Part shown: positions 19,996 to 29,090 of the stretch, in pieces
How positions within the stretch are numbered: the stretch's first letter is position 1
How the letters are laid out: every line of letters starts with the position of its first letter
From: Chara braunii
Taxonomy: Eukaryota > Streptophyta > Charophyceae > Charales > Characeae
DNA: 39,870 nt
Assembly: GCA_003427395.1 (NCBI GenBank)
Contig: BFEA01000630.1
Coordinates: 701,853-741,722, forward strand
Direction: 5' to 3'
Made by a program: the position numbers and the translations under genes
The notes under the pieces: generated by a model
What the model saw: only the letters and a program-made list of their open reading frames with translations
The model's database searches: none
What the model was told of the DNA's origin: nothing

Positions 19996-20739
19996 CGAGT
20001 GGGATTTATCGGGGGATCGACCTGGCGTCGTATGCCAGACGTAGGGGGTGAGAAGAGAAAAGGCGCGAGAGGTGGCGCAAGACGGGTCCAAGATTCAGAC
20101 GATCAAGAAGGGAAAATGGGCGTGCGAAAGCAAGGCGGGAGAGAGAGAGAGAGAGGAAAACAGTTACGGGGAGAGAGAAAAAGGAGGGAGAAGGGAAGGG
20201 AGGCGCGGGAGGGAGCGATGCGGGGGACAGAGAGGAGGAAGCTTTTGCATGCACGGCGCCGTCAACAAAAAAAAAAAAAAAGGCACCGAAACAGTTACAG
20301 CTTGCTTCTATCCTAATTCAAAATTGAAATCACCACAGCCGCGCGCGAAAAAGCGACACGGGAAAAGAAAATCCTACGCCTATTCGTATTCGCGCAAAAT
20401 TCCAAGAGTTTTCCCCGGCGTGCCCAAGAACATTTACTCACCCAAAAAGGACACGTCGAAGTTCCACTTATCCCGGAATTCCCAACTACCGTGCCCAATT
20501 CCTAGTGCGCTCGCTAAGGCGCACGTAAATTCCCATGTATTTCTTGACTTCGTAAAAAGAAAAACAGAACTCAGTAGTCGAAAAAGCTCTTCAAAAAGGA
20601 AAATGCGGCGCCCGAAAGCAAGAACTCAAAACGGGGTTTTTCTGGGGTAGATATGATACAAGCAAAAGAAAGGGTACGAAAGATGGCACGGGGTCGGGAA
20701 GTGGTTCGTCACATATGTGACGCGCAGGGGGTTCCAAAA

Positions 20740-21792
20740 TTATGCGATCTCCCGATTGCATGGAATGGCGAAAGAAAGAGGGGAGAACAGAGTAATGCAT
20801 GAGGAACCAAGCGTATCAACAGAGCAGAAAGAGGTACAAGGAACGATAACTGTGTCGTGGATGAGATGGCGACAACATCCGTGGCAAGATTTCCGCAGCC
20901 CTGTCATATGCAACCCTCTACCTCGTGGAGATCGTCTAGGTGACGCCATCATGGTCCACCTGATCTCCGTGTGCTCTGCACCGTTGCTCGTTGTCGTCTG
21001 TCGAATCAGCGCGTAGGTTGTCGTCATCGTTGATGGCGCGATCTTCGCGAGGCTTACCGCTTCGTGTTGATGAAGGGAGGAGGAAAAAAAGAGGGGGGGA
21101 GGGGGGGGTTCAAGTGAATGGGATCTACCGCCTTGCCGGAATAGGCCAGTACAGGCGGTACATGTCGGGGATCTCGCGGGGATGACGGGGGGGGNNNNNN
21201 NNNNNNNNNNNNNNNNNNNNNNNNNNNNNNNNNNNNNNNNNNNNNNNNNNNNNNNNNNNNNNNNNNNNNNNNNNNNNNNNNNNNNNNNNNNNNNNNNNNN
21301 NNNNNNNNNNNNNNNNNNNNNNNNNNNNNNNNNNNNNNNNNNNNNNNNNNNNNNNNNNNNNNNNNNNNNNNCCGGGAGCTCCTCATATCGGATGATTCGG
21401 TGGAAGCGGGGGAAATGATCGCCACTGCGGGGGAGGGAGGCGAGGTAGTCATGATAGAAGGAGGAGAGGGTGCGGAAGAGCGCCGCTCGAAAGACCTCGA
21501 AGTGGCGACAGGCGGGGATTGTCCCCGTGGCAGCGCAGTAGACTTCTACGACGTTGGATCGCTCCCATGCAGCGCTGAACAGCAGAAGATGCCAACAGAT
21601 TGTGGGAGCAACGGACTGAAGGGAGGCGTGATGATGGACGGTGGCGAGTAGACGGGTAGAATAGAAGTCGCAGAAGAGATGGGGATGGAAAGGATGGGAA
21701 GGGAAGGTGACAGGGGTACGGATCTGCTCGAGGGTGAGAAAATCAAGGGGGCGGCCGGGCAACGTCCGAGGTCGAAGGCCTATCGCCCGCAT
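20740..21792 (-). CDS. Gypsy third downstream ORF (interrupted by gap)
   Basis: The frame opens at an ATG at 21792 (MRAIGLRPRT), overlapping the end of the previous ORF by 13 bases, and runs through the 177-N gap to a stop at 20740. The first 138 codons look protein-like (FCDFYSTRLLATVHHHASL, AALFRTLSSFYHDYL). The part after the gap is low-complexity and Pro/Ser-rich and may be in the wrong frame. It has the position of an env gene, but no signal peptide, transmembrane span or fusion-type motif is seen, so no envelope call is made. Confidence 0.4.
   Translation of the reverse strand: MRAIGLRPRTLPGRPLDFLTLEQIRTPVTFPSHPFHPHLFCDFYSTRLLATVHHHASLQSVAPTICWHLLLFSAAWERSNVVEVYCAATGTIPACRHFEVFRAALFRTLSSFYHDYLASLPRSGDHFPRFHRIIRYEELPXXXXXXXXXXXXXXXXXXXXXXXXXXXXXXXXXXXXXXXXXXXXXXXXXXXXXXXXXXXXPPVIPARSPTCTACTGLFRQGGRSHSLEPPPPPLFFSSSLHQHEAVSLAKIAPSTMTTTYALIRQTTTSNGAEHTEIRWTMMASPRRSPRGRGLHMTGLRKSCHGCCRHLIHDTVIVPCTSFCSVDTLGSSCITLFSPLSFAIPCNREIA
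21195..21371. other. Assembly gap, 177 N
   Basis: A run of N inside the gypsy internal region. The true gap length is unknown. G-rich homopolymers flank it on the left, which may explain the failure to assemble. Confidence 0.99.
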
Positions 21793-22338
21793 TGGTACGT
21801 GGGCGAACTGGGGGACGGGTGGCGACGCCGTCTCCGTCGCGCGGTACTTGAGGTGGCGGCTGCAGGGTCGCCATCTTCTTCTTCGTCGTTGTCGATGACA
21901 ACTTCCTCTGCCCTCGGATAGAAGGCGTAAGGGATGATCTCGTACGGCTTTAGATACTCCTGCTGCAATGGTAGGGTATCCTCATCCCTAGGTTCCTCCA
22001 AGCACGAAGTCCACTGGAGGTACGGATCCAAGGATTGCTCGAAAATGTACGAAGCGGGACTGTTGTCGCTTTGAAAGTAGATGTCGGGCGAGAGATCGTC
22101 CGCCAATTGCACGATCGGTGCGACGAGCTCGTGTGCAATCAACTGACGGCGACCCGGTCATACCGACCCAAAGAGGAATTCAATAAGATCTCCTTCCGCG
22201 TTAGTCCTCCAACCCTGTATGATCAGCAGCTCCGGCTTTTCGATCCACGTGGGGTCCTCGTTAGTGCCCGTCCACTTCACTTGTACTCTAGCCAAGCAAA
22301 AGGATAGCTCCTCAAAAGTTTCGCTCCACAATCGTCAA
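21780..22338 (-). pseudogene. Gypsy second downstream ORF
   Basis: One frame is coding-like from about 22338 to 21780: SETFEELSFCLARVQVKW, then EDPTWIEKPELLIIQGW, one in-frame TGA after EFLFGSV, then RRQLIAHELVAPIVQLADD and a long acidic segment (VVIDNDEEEDGD) followed by an Arg run. It ends in a TAG that overlaps the next ORF's ATG. No family is recognised. The acidic-then-basic tail is suggestive of nucleic-acid or chromatin contact but proves nothing. Confidence 0.45.
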
Positions 22339-22474
22339 TGTCCAGGATGGATAAGAGGGACTGAAAGAGGCTCGAACGAGAGGGAAAGAGAAGGGTGAAG
22401 ATTGGATTGTCAAAAGGTGGGGAAGAGAGAGGGGAGACCAAAGGTAGAGAGAGGAGCGAGACGAACAACGTGGT

Positions 22475-22957
22475 TCATTGGGGACGGGGGAAGGGGACGA
22501 GGGTTGGGATCGACACTGGTCGCTCGCGCGGTAATCGGCGAATGCCGTCAAGGTCCGATGCAAAGATCGGGATGATGTTATACCCCTCCCGGGCGAGGTT
22601 GTGCTGCCACACGTTGGACACTTGCTCCGTCCACTCGCACAGCGAGGCCAAGATCGCGGTATGCCGCAGCGGATTGACCGAACTGATGTCGCCGGTGAAT
22701 CCCGTCACTGTGGTGACGTGGCTCGTTCTGGGACCCGCTCGCCGATGAACTGCAGTAACCTCCGCGAACACTATCGCGTGAGGGCTTCCTTCTATCTGAA
22801 ACGCGGCGGCGGCACAGATACCTTCGTCGCAGAAAAATCGCATCAAACGGCGGAGATCCGTATAGAGCCGAGGATGACAAACTTGCCGGATCTCTGAGAT
22901 GTGGCCACGTGGCTGTAGCAGCTGTGCGTCGAAAACCCGCTCCGTGATGAAACTCAT
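22475..22957 (-). CDS. Gypsy first downstream ORF, ATGA-coupled to integrase
   Basis: The frame is 160 codons from the ATG at 22957-22955 (MSFITERVFDAQLLQPRG), whose last two bases are the first two of the integrase TGA stop (22956-22954). This ATGA overlap is a classical termination-reinitiation arrangement. The protein looks globular and soluble (YTDLRRLMRFFCDEG, CEWTEQVSNVWQHNLAREGY), with no membrane segment. It ends at a TGA (22477-22475) that again overlaps an ATG as ATGA. That second start opens only about 22 codons in this copy. No homologue is recognised. Confidence 0.55.
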   Translation of the reverse strand: MSFITERVFDAQLLQPRGHISEIRQVCHPRLYTDLRRLMRFFCDEGICAAAAFQIEGSPHAIVFAEVTAVHRRAGPRTSHVTTVTGFTGDISSVNPLRHTAILASLCEWTEQVSNVWQHNLAREGYNIIPIFASDLDGIRRLPRERPVSIPTLVPFPRPQ

Positions 22958-24231
22958 GGCGAGGTCGGAGAGGAGGACGAGGGACAAGAGGGAGAAAGAG
23001 GAGAGAGGGTTAGATCGTCGTTGTTTTCCTCGCTTCCCGAGGAAGAAGAGGGAGGAAAATCGGAAGGAGGAAGGAGACGGAGGTAGGCGGTATGTCTGAC
23101 GATGGGGACGGAGCTATGGCTAGCGCTAGCCTCAGGCGCGATGCGTACCGTGTTGGCACCGTTGGGCCTGAGTTCGACAACGTGAAAACAGCCGGAGAAC
23201 TTGGGAGCGAGTTTTCGGTCGCGTGCGCATTTACATACCTGCACTAGGTCCCCCAGTTTATACTGGTACTGGGGCCCAGCATTTCCGTTCCGGGCCTCGT
23301 AGCTACGGACCTGTCTACTGTGGGCAAGCTCGGTCATCCTTTGTCTTTTTCGGACCAGCTTCGAAACGGCCCGTTCCATCAAATCAGTGTTTCTTTTGGC
23401 CTTAGCCTTGAGGGCCGCACGCGTGTCTGTACCCCCTACTTCGGCAATTTCCGAGTTGCCCCGGTAATCGACACAGGGGAGGCTATTAGTTCGAAGTTGA
23501 AAGGGGGTAAACCCCGTAGACTCGTGAGGGGTGGCCCGATGGATGCCGACGATCTGATATACGATATCGGGCCACGGACGCGTATCGTGTGCCGCTAAGT
23601 TCCTGCGAAGGGCGGTTTAAATCATACGGTTGGCGTTCTTGGCCAACCCGTTCGACTGGGACACGTGGGGTGCCGTATGTCGGAGCGCGACGCTCCTTCG
23701 CGCAAGCAGTTCTTCTACCTCGCCTTTAAATTCAGATCCATTGTCGGTTAGAATTTCTTCCGTATCTAGATGGGTATAGAGGAACCGTTCGATGTACGTG
23801 GCTACTTCTGCAGCTATTCGGGTCTTACAGGGATAGATCTCGATGTACTTGGAAAAGTGGTCAATTAATACTAATAAAATAGAATATTCACAGCGGTTTG
23901 GGCCAGGTGGCACGTCAATATCTGTCGTGTCCATACTGACTCGCTGAAAAGGACGCTCTACTTCCGTTGGTACGATTGTGTTTGGTCCCCGTATAGGGGC
24001 ACGATCAGCGGCACAGACCGGACAGTTAGCGACAATGTATTTGACATCACCTCGTATATTGGACCAGAACCATCGATTCTGGTCTACAGTTGCCTCCATG
24101 ACACGTATCGCGAAATGAGCGGCCAGTTCCTCGTGAACACATCGGATCCAGTCGTATCTCTGGAAGGGATGGAGAACTTTCAGCCACGAACCCGATCCGT
24201 CAGTTTTACGCTTTTCCAAATGACCGTTGAT
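22954..24231 (-). pseudogene. Gypsy integrase
   Basis: The zinc-binding N-domain is HEELAAHF...CPVCAAD. The catalytic core has the first Asp in SMDTTDID, the second in LTDNGSEF, and in place of the third acidic residue a Lys in SQSNGLAKNANRM, 35 residues on. A TAA follows at 23617-23619, but the same frame continues with HRATPHESTGFTPFQL, a hallmark of gypsy integrases, and a C-terminal domain (LGDLVQV...LAPKFSGCFHVVEL). It ends in a Ser/Pro-rich tail at the TGA at 22954. A TAG at 24232-24234 precedes it. The lost Glu means this copy cannot integrate itself. Confidence 0.85.
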
Positions 24232-24744
24232 CTATCGATAGTCCCGAGATCTCTCGGTCGCCCTACGTCTGTCGTGTTTGGTGAGATGGCCCAATGATAA
24301 TCCCGCTAATTTTGCCAATAAAATTTTATCCGTCCAGACTTCCGCCCGTCGGTATTTCTCGTCGTATGCAGGACCGTCCGTATGGGCGGCCTCGAATCGA
24401 ACCTCCGTAGGGAGCTTGTTCGTTCTACATAGGGGGCACCTCCATTCCTTGATGCTCATCCGATATCGAACGCAGGCCCCGTGCGTACGGTTGACACACG
24501 TGGCACATTCTACCCAATCGACAAACCCAGTTTCGAAGGGATGACAGTCAACCCCATAAACCCGTGCAATACACGTGCAAAAATAACAGAATTTATTGGG
24601 GAGGGTGGCAAAGAAAGCAGAGGACGTGAGAGGGGCAGTATTAGCAGGAGATGAAGGGGTTGCGGAGGCGAGTGGAGTGGCCATGATGTTAGAGGAGGAG
24701 AGGATGCAGGGAGGGTAAAACAGAACAATTAGTCCTCGTGCCAC
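24232..24744 (-). CDS. PHD finger domain between RNase H and integrase
   Basis: An open segment of 170 codons, in the same frame as gag and pol. A Ser/Ala/Pro-rich linker leads into CYFC, a 23-residue loop, then WVECATCVNRTHGACV and WRCPLC. The spacing C-x2-C-x23-C-x2-C-x4-H-x2-C-x10-C-x2-C fits a Cys4-His-Cys3 PHD finger, including the Trp before the third Cys pair. PHD fingers bind histone H3 tails. In an integrating element that could steer insertion to marked chromatin, as chromodomains do in other gypsy elements. The stop at 24745-24747 separates it from RNase H in this copy, but the frame is continuous. Confidence 0.75.
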   Translation of the reverse strand: MARGLIVLFYPPCILSSSNIMATPLASATPSSPANTAPLTSSAFFATLPNKFCYFCTCIARVYGVDCHPFETGFVDWVECATCVNRTHGACVRYRMSIKEWRCPLCRTNKLPTEVRFEAAHTDGPAYDEKYRRAEVWTDKILLAKLAGLSLGHLTKHDRRRATERSRDYR

Positions 24745-26400
24745 TTACTGCTTCGATAAGATCTCCACNTNGCNGTACCGAGGTCCGATCTCCTGTTCGG
24801 GTTCGTTCCACGGAATCACCTCCTCACCCTTTGGAACCTTCTCAGGCCGATGCAGACGTGTCAGCCCGTCCGCATTCCCGTGTCTCTCGTGCTTCCGATG
24901 ACGGATGTCAAAGTCCATGCCCCGCAACACTGTTGCCCATCGCCCGATCATGCCCGAGTAATCCTTCGACTTCTTCAGAGCCAACAGGGGCTCATGATCA
25001 GTCACCAGGGTGAATTTTCGCCCGTACAGGTAAGCACGAAAGTGACTGATCCCCCAGAGAGTCGTATAGCATTCGCCCGTTGGAGCGGCGTAATTGCGCT
25101 TGCAGGCGGGCACCGATTTGGACGCATATTCTACCACATTCTCGAGTCCGATTGGTCCCACCTGGGCAAGGATCGCCGAAATCGCCTCTGGCTGCCAATC
25201 GGTGATGAGAACAAAAGGTTTTTCGGGATCTGGTCTTATAAGGACCGGAGCCGAAATGAGAGCAGCCTTGAGTTTGGAAAACGCTTGATCGCACTTCGGC
25301 GTCCAGATCAATGGATGGTCCTTTCGCAGGAGATTTGTGAGGGGTCCCACAATCGCCGCGAAGCCCTTCATAAATCTTCGGTAATACGAGGCTAGGCCCA
25401 GGAAGGCGCGAACTTGCATGATAGTGGTAGGCACTGGTGCATCCCTAACAGCTCCCACCTTCAGCGGCTCCGGTTGGAGTCCCTTGTCTGTCACCACGTG
25501 CCCCAGGAAGGAAATGGTGGTGAGGAAAAACTGACACTTCTCAAACGCCACCTTGAAACCTGCATCTCGTAACGCATGTAGTGCCCATTCGATGTGCTGC
25601 ACGTGTCCCTCGTAGGAGCTCGAATACACTAGGATGTCATCCATGTACACAATCACGGAGCAGTTGATGATGCTCTGCGCTAGACGAGTCTTCCGTACGA
25701 AATTCTGAAAAGCCATGTTCATGGCCCGCTGAAAAGTCGCAGGGGCGTTGCAGATACCCATCGAACATCGAATCCATTGCCGCGTCCCTTCGAAAAGCAC
25801 AAACGCTATTTTTGGTCGATCTTCCTCCCGGACAAGAAGATGATGGAACCCATGACGAACATCAAACTTGCTGAAAAATCGAACATCCACAATTGCATCC
25901 AATAACTCATTAATGGGGGGGAGGGGATACACATCTTTAATCGAGATATTATTCAGCTTTCGATAATCAATGCAAATGCGAATCCCTCCGGCCTTTTTAG
26001 GTACGATTACTACGGGAAAAGACCACGGACCTATGGCAGGTTCAATCCATCCATTAGCTTCAAACTCCTTAATCCGCTGAAAAGCGGCCGCTCTTTGAGT
26101 TGGCCAGTATCGATAGGGAACGCAGCTAATGGGCGGATGATCTCCTGTGAGGATGGCATGCTCAACCACATTAGTTAAGCCGATATCATTATTGTGCACG
26201 CTCAGTACTTCTGCGTAACCATTTAACACACGGATTAATGACTCCCGGAGTTTCGTAGGAACATGACTCGGGAGGGGGATTGTTGATTCCCTGAAAATCT
26301 TGAGGGGCATATCAACCCAATCAATCGGTTGTTCATGCCGTTCACCGACGCTAGAGAAAACGTAACTACTAGTGCGAACAGAAAAGACAGTTGCTATCAT
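24745..26400 (-). CDS. Gypsy reverse transcriptase and RNase H
   Basis: 551 codons without a stop. RT: GWIEPAIGPWSFPVVIVPKK, RICIDYRKLN, motif A SKFDVRHGFHHLLV, motif B CNAPATFQRAMN, motif C VYMDDILVYSSS, then FLGHVVTDKG and LGLASYYRRFMKGFA. RNase H follows with an Asp in VLITDWQPEA, a Glu in TGECYTTLWG, VTDHEPLLAL and HGNADGLTRL. The RT catalytic DD pair and the RNase H acidic residues look intact. Three N near 24769-24774 blur its last codons. A TAG at 26407-26409 lies just upstream in the same frame. Confidence 0.93.
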   Translation of the reverse strand: MIATVFSVRTSSYVFSSVGERHEQPIDWVDMPLKIFRESTIPLPSHVPTKLRESLIRVLNGYAEVLSVHNNDIGLTNVVEHAILTGDHPPISCVPYRYWPTQRAAAFQRIKEFEANGWIEPAIGPWSFPVVIVPKKAGGIRICIDYRKLNNISIKDVYPLPPINELLDAIVDVRFFSKFDVRHGFHHLLVREEDRPKIAFVLFEGTRQWIRCSMGICNAPATFQRAMNMAFQNFVRKTRLAQSIINCSVIVYMDDILVYSSSYEGHVQHIEWALHALRDAGFKVAFEKCQFFLTTISFLGHVVTDKGLQPEPLKVGAVRDAPVPTTIMQVRAFLGLASYYRRFMKGFAAIVGPLTNLLRKDHPLIWTPKCDQAFSKLKAALISAPVLIRPDPEKPFVLITDWQPEAISAILAQVGPIGLENVVEYASKSVPACKRNYAAPTGECYTTLWGISHFRAYLYGRKFTLVTDHEPLLALKKSKDYSGMIGRWATVLRGMDFDIRHRKHERHGNADGLTRLHRPEKVPKGEEVIPWNEPEQEIGPRYXXVEILSKQ

Positions 26401-26967
26401 CTGGGACTAAGCGGGGCTGATCATCTTCATTTCTTTAGTTTCAGTGTCGGTCTCTGAGCCAACCGAAGTCGGTTCCACAGTTAGCCCTGTTAGATCCGTC
26501 ATTTCTTGCATCAGATTAGGTACGTCACTTACCGGTGCTTCCACTTCTTGTTTAATCAAGGCGATGGTGGCTCCTGTCGTTAGTAACGGTCGGGGCGGAA
26601 AAATAGAGACATCCAAATACTGTTCCGTTTGTTGATAATGCGTTCGTAAGGAAAGAGCTCCCTCGTATAATGTGCGAGGGGGTTCCCCAATGAGGACTGA
26701 AGGACTGACCTGGGTTGTTAGAGGTGTGAATGCACTGTCTTCAGAATCCACGTGGAAACTTTGAGCGGTGTCGGGGCACACTCGAAATTCTTCAGGGATT
26801 TCATGTTCGAAAAGTTCAACCAGATATTTTCATTCCTCTTCACTGGGCATCTCTTCTTCGTATTCTTGTTCCCTGATTTCATCCTCGAGGCGTGAGGGAG
26901 AGCATTCGACGGGATCAATGTATCGGATCATCCCTATTTGGGCCGGGTCGGAGACCCGTTTCATCGT
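26401..26967 (-). pseudogene. Gypsy protease-RT linker
   Basis: Acidic, low-complexity polyprotein segment (EYEEEMPSEEE, SFHVDSEDSAFTPLTTQV, TVEPTSVGSETDTETKEM) in the same frame as gag and RT. It is cut by a TGA near 26831 and a TAG at 26407-26409. No domain is recognised. Acidic linkers between protease and RT are common in this group. Confidence 0.6.
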
Positions 26968-27492
26968 TCAGGTGGAAACTCGCAAAGGAATAGTTTGAGG
27001 TTTTCCTCCAGTTTGTGTGAGCACCAGTTGCTTCGAATCGAAATGCAGACGTGCGCCCACCGCCATCGCCCAAGGTAATCCCAACAACACAGAATAGGAA
27101 CGTACATCTATTACGAGCGCGTTAACAAGGACGTGTACTCGTCCAACTTTTACGGCCACATTCTCGATAATGCCTACAATGTTCATTGCTTCCTCGTCAG
27201 CAGAGACATAATTGTCTTTGTCGGATTGAGGAAGAATGGATCCTAGTCGTCCCGTCTTTTTGACAGTATCCAATGATATGGCCAAGGCCGAAGACCCTGT
27301 GTCAATAAGGGCATTAAACGGTTTGCCCCATACTTCACAGTCACATTCCGCACTTTTCCATAGCACCGGCCGAGCTCGTACGAAGTGATCTTTTTCTGCT
27401 AAAGACATCGTTGCTATACGTGTGGCTTCAGGTTCCGGCTTTTTCGTATCAGGCTCAGGGGGTACTACTTCCTCGCTTTCTTCTTTCTTCTT
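26968..27492 (-). CDS. Gypsy aspartic protease (retropepsin)
   Basis: The catalytic loop is ALIDTGSSALAIS, and the second hydrophobic motif is YSVLLGLPWAMAVGA, both standard for gypsy proteases. The Glu/Lys-rich stretch after the gag TAG (KKKEESEEVV) leads into it in the same frame. The segment ends at a TGA (26968-26970), after which the frame stays open. The role is to cut the Gag-Pol polyprotein. Confidence 0.85.
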   Translation of the reverse strand, partial: KKKEESEEVVPPEPDTKKPEPEATRIATMSLAEKDHFVRARPVLWKSAECDCEVWGKPFNALIDTGSSALAISLDTVKKTGRLGSILPQSDKDNYVSADEEAMNIVGIIENVAVKVGRVHVLVNALVIDVRSYSVLLGLPWAMAVGARLHFDSKQLVLTQTGGKPQTIPLRVST

Positions 27493-28965
27493 CTACATCC
27501 GTTGTATGCGTTGATAGGTGAAACACTTTTGATTTTTCTGGCATTGTTGTAGAAGCTTATCGTTCGCCACTTCAGATATGGTGAGCAGTTGTCCCACTGG
27601 GACGGGCACGCGAATGTCTAACTGCTTGAGTGTTCTCAGTACGTCAATATCTCCTGTCCAAAACTGCAGCCCTAGATAGGATTCGCGATCGTCCCACTCG
27701 AGATCATCTGGGACCGATCGGATTGCTCCGATCATGCCTGCGAGATGGAGATACTCGAGAGGACCGACCACGTCAGCAGCGTCGAGGGAAGAAGCTCTCG
27801 ATGTCGATGTCGTTGCCATCGAAGGGGAGGGCTGTTCTGTGGCATATGCCACAAGTTCTCTTCCTTGATCCGTATCCATCAGAGCGTCCACTCGTCCCTG
27901 ATTAACGGCGACGGGAGCCGCCGCAGGGGGAGGCTGATTACGTTTCGACTGCGGACAGTCTCGGGCGAAATGCCCGGGCTGCTTGCAGTTAAAGCATTCG
28001 ATCTTCCCTGCGGGATTAGCTAGATGAGGGAACTGAGGCGCGAACCCTGGAGCAGGTGGGGCAGGCAAGAGAGGAAACGATGCAGGGGCAGGCCGAGCAG
28101 GAGCTGGGTTTGGCTTAATGAGCCTGCTCATTATCTGTTCCATCCGCTCCATATTAGCCGTCTGCAGTTGGATCAGGTTACTCATCCATTCGGACTGCTT
28201 AGTAGTGGCCGTATGGATCATCTGGGCAAGATGCAAATTGGTTATGGTTGCCGAGGGGGGTTCCGATGGGGTTCCGCTTCTAACGGCGGCGATTGATTGA
28301 TTCACCGGAGGAGAGGGAGGAGAAGCAGCCGGAATATCGAAGACGATTTCGCCGGGAAGGTCATGATCGGGGCGGGGATAAAACCGTTCGACTGCTTGTA
28401 GCCATGATCGCCTCTTGGCCGTTACATCCCGTATGGTATCTGTCATATCCTCATCTCCCTGGCTGATATACTTTTTTGTATCAGCCAAGTCTAACTCCAA
28501 CGCTTTAGTGATGATAGTCGATAACTGGGTTGTTTTCGGCGGAACCTTTTTCTGCACTTTTCCTTTCAAGGTCGGACTTCGAAGGTGATCAATAAACAAG
28601 TCTTGAGCGGAATTCTCATCTCGCCAGGATTTATCCAACGTGGTTTGAAATCGATCGACGAAATCGGGCAATAATTCCCCTGGTCCTTGAGGTCGATTTT
28701 TGAGTACATACCAGGCGGCATCTTCACTAATTGTGTCGAATCGAGCCAAGAATGCTCGCTTGAAAGTATCCCAATCTACCCACGTATGTTTTCTAAACCA
28801 TTCATGTGATGTGTTGCGACGTAGTAATATCAGAAGACAGGGAAGATCGCCTGCGCTGTAGTTTTGAGCTTCGACAGCTTTCAGCCAAGCCTCGGGATGG
28901 GTGTGTTCAGGGAAGAAGGGAAAAGGTGGAGAGATGCTAACGATCACCCTAGTATCGTCCACCAT
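27493..28965 (-). CDS. Gypsy Gag (capsid and nucleocapsid)
   Basis: The chosen ATG is at 28965 (MVDDTRV), in a favourable ACCATGG context. The open frame extends a little upstream without another ATG to four consecutive stops at 29062-29073. A retrotransposon-type capsid region is visible (HPEAWLKAVEAQ, WFRKHTWVDWDTFKRAFLARF, LPDFVDRFQTTLDKSW). After a Pro-rich linker the zinc knuckle CFNCKQPGHFARDC lies near residue 325. It ends with a TAG at 27493-27495, beyond which the same frame continues into protease. That stop may be a mutation or a readthrough site. Confidence 0.9.
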   Translation of the reverse strand: MVDDTRVIVSISPPFPFFPEHTHPEAWLKAVEAQNYSAGDLPCLLILLRRNTSHEWFRKHTWVDWDTFKRAFLARFDTISEDAAWYVLKNRPQGPGELLPDFVDRFQTTLDKSWRDENSAQDLFIDHLRSPTLKGKVQKKVPPKTTQLSTIITKALELDLADTKKYISQGDEDMTDTIRDVTAKRRSWLQAVERFYPRPDHDLPGEIVFDIPAASPPSPPVNQSIAAVRSGTPSEPPSATITNLHLAQMIHTATTKQSEWMSNLIQLQTANMERMEQIMSRLIKPNPAPARPAPASFPLLPAPPAPGFAPQFPHLANPAGKIECFNCKQPGHFARDCPQSKRNQPPPAAAPVAVNQGRVDALMDTDQGRELVAYATEQPSPSMATTSTSRASSLDAADVVGPLEYLHLAGMIGAIRSVPDDLEWDDRESYLGLQFWTGDIDVLRTLKQLDIRVPVPVGQLLTISEVANDKLLQQCQKNQKCFTYQRIQRM

Positions 28966-29076
28966 TGGTATTGCTGGTGCAGCCACACTAGACTTAGACC
29001 AGGTTACGGGGCGATCTCGACGAGCTAGTTGAGGGTTTCTCCTACTTCTCGCCAGTTCGACTTACTATCATCAGAA

Positions 29077-29090
29077 CCGACACGTGTCGG
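29077..29090. promoter_or_regulatory. 14-bp palindrome next to primer site
   Basis: CCGACACGTGTCGG is a perfect palindrome that overlaps the edge of the primer-binding site by two bases. In retroviruses, palindromic loops near the primer site serve genomic RNA dimerisation. That role is an inference here. The centre CACGTG is also a G-box core. Confidence 0.5.

Larger units (their letters stand above)
18080..20713 (-). repeat. Gypsy 3' LTR (left copy)
   Basis: On the minus strand it starts TGTGACGAACC at 20713 and ends near GGCGTGAGGTT at 18080. Bases 18080-19272 are identical to 29101-30293, including shared ambiguous bases. Contents in element direction are a U3 with CCAAT dyad (19941-19995) and TATA box (19805-19811), purine/pyrimidine-rich tracts (20129-20250), and the LTR ORF (18840-18301). 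The 12-mer TATGTGACGCGC occurs immediately on both sides (18067-18078 and 20714-20725). Confidence 0.85.

Noticed and set aside
20714-20800. Polypurine tract of the gypsy element
   Set aside because: In element direction the sequence before the left LTR is pyrimidine-rich. The purine-rich run is on the wrong strand.
20740-22957. Envelope gene in the gypsy element
   Set aside because: The position fits, but no signal peptide, transmembrane segment or cleavage-like motif is visible in the downstream ORFs.
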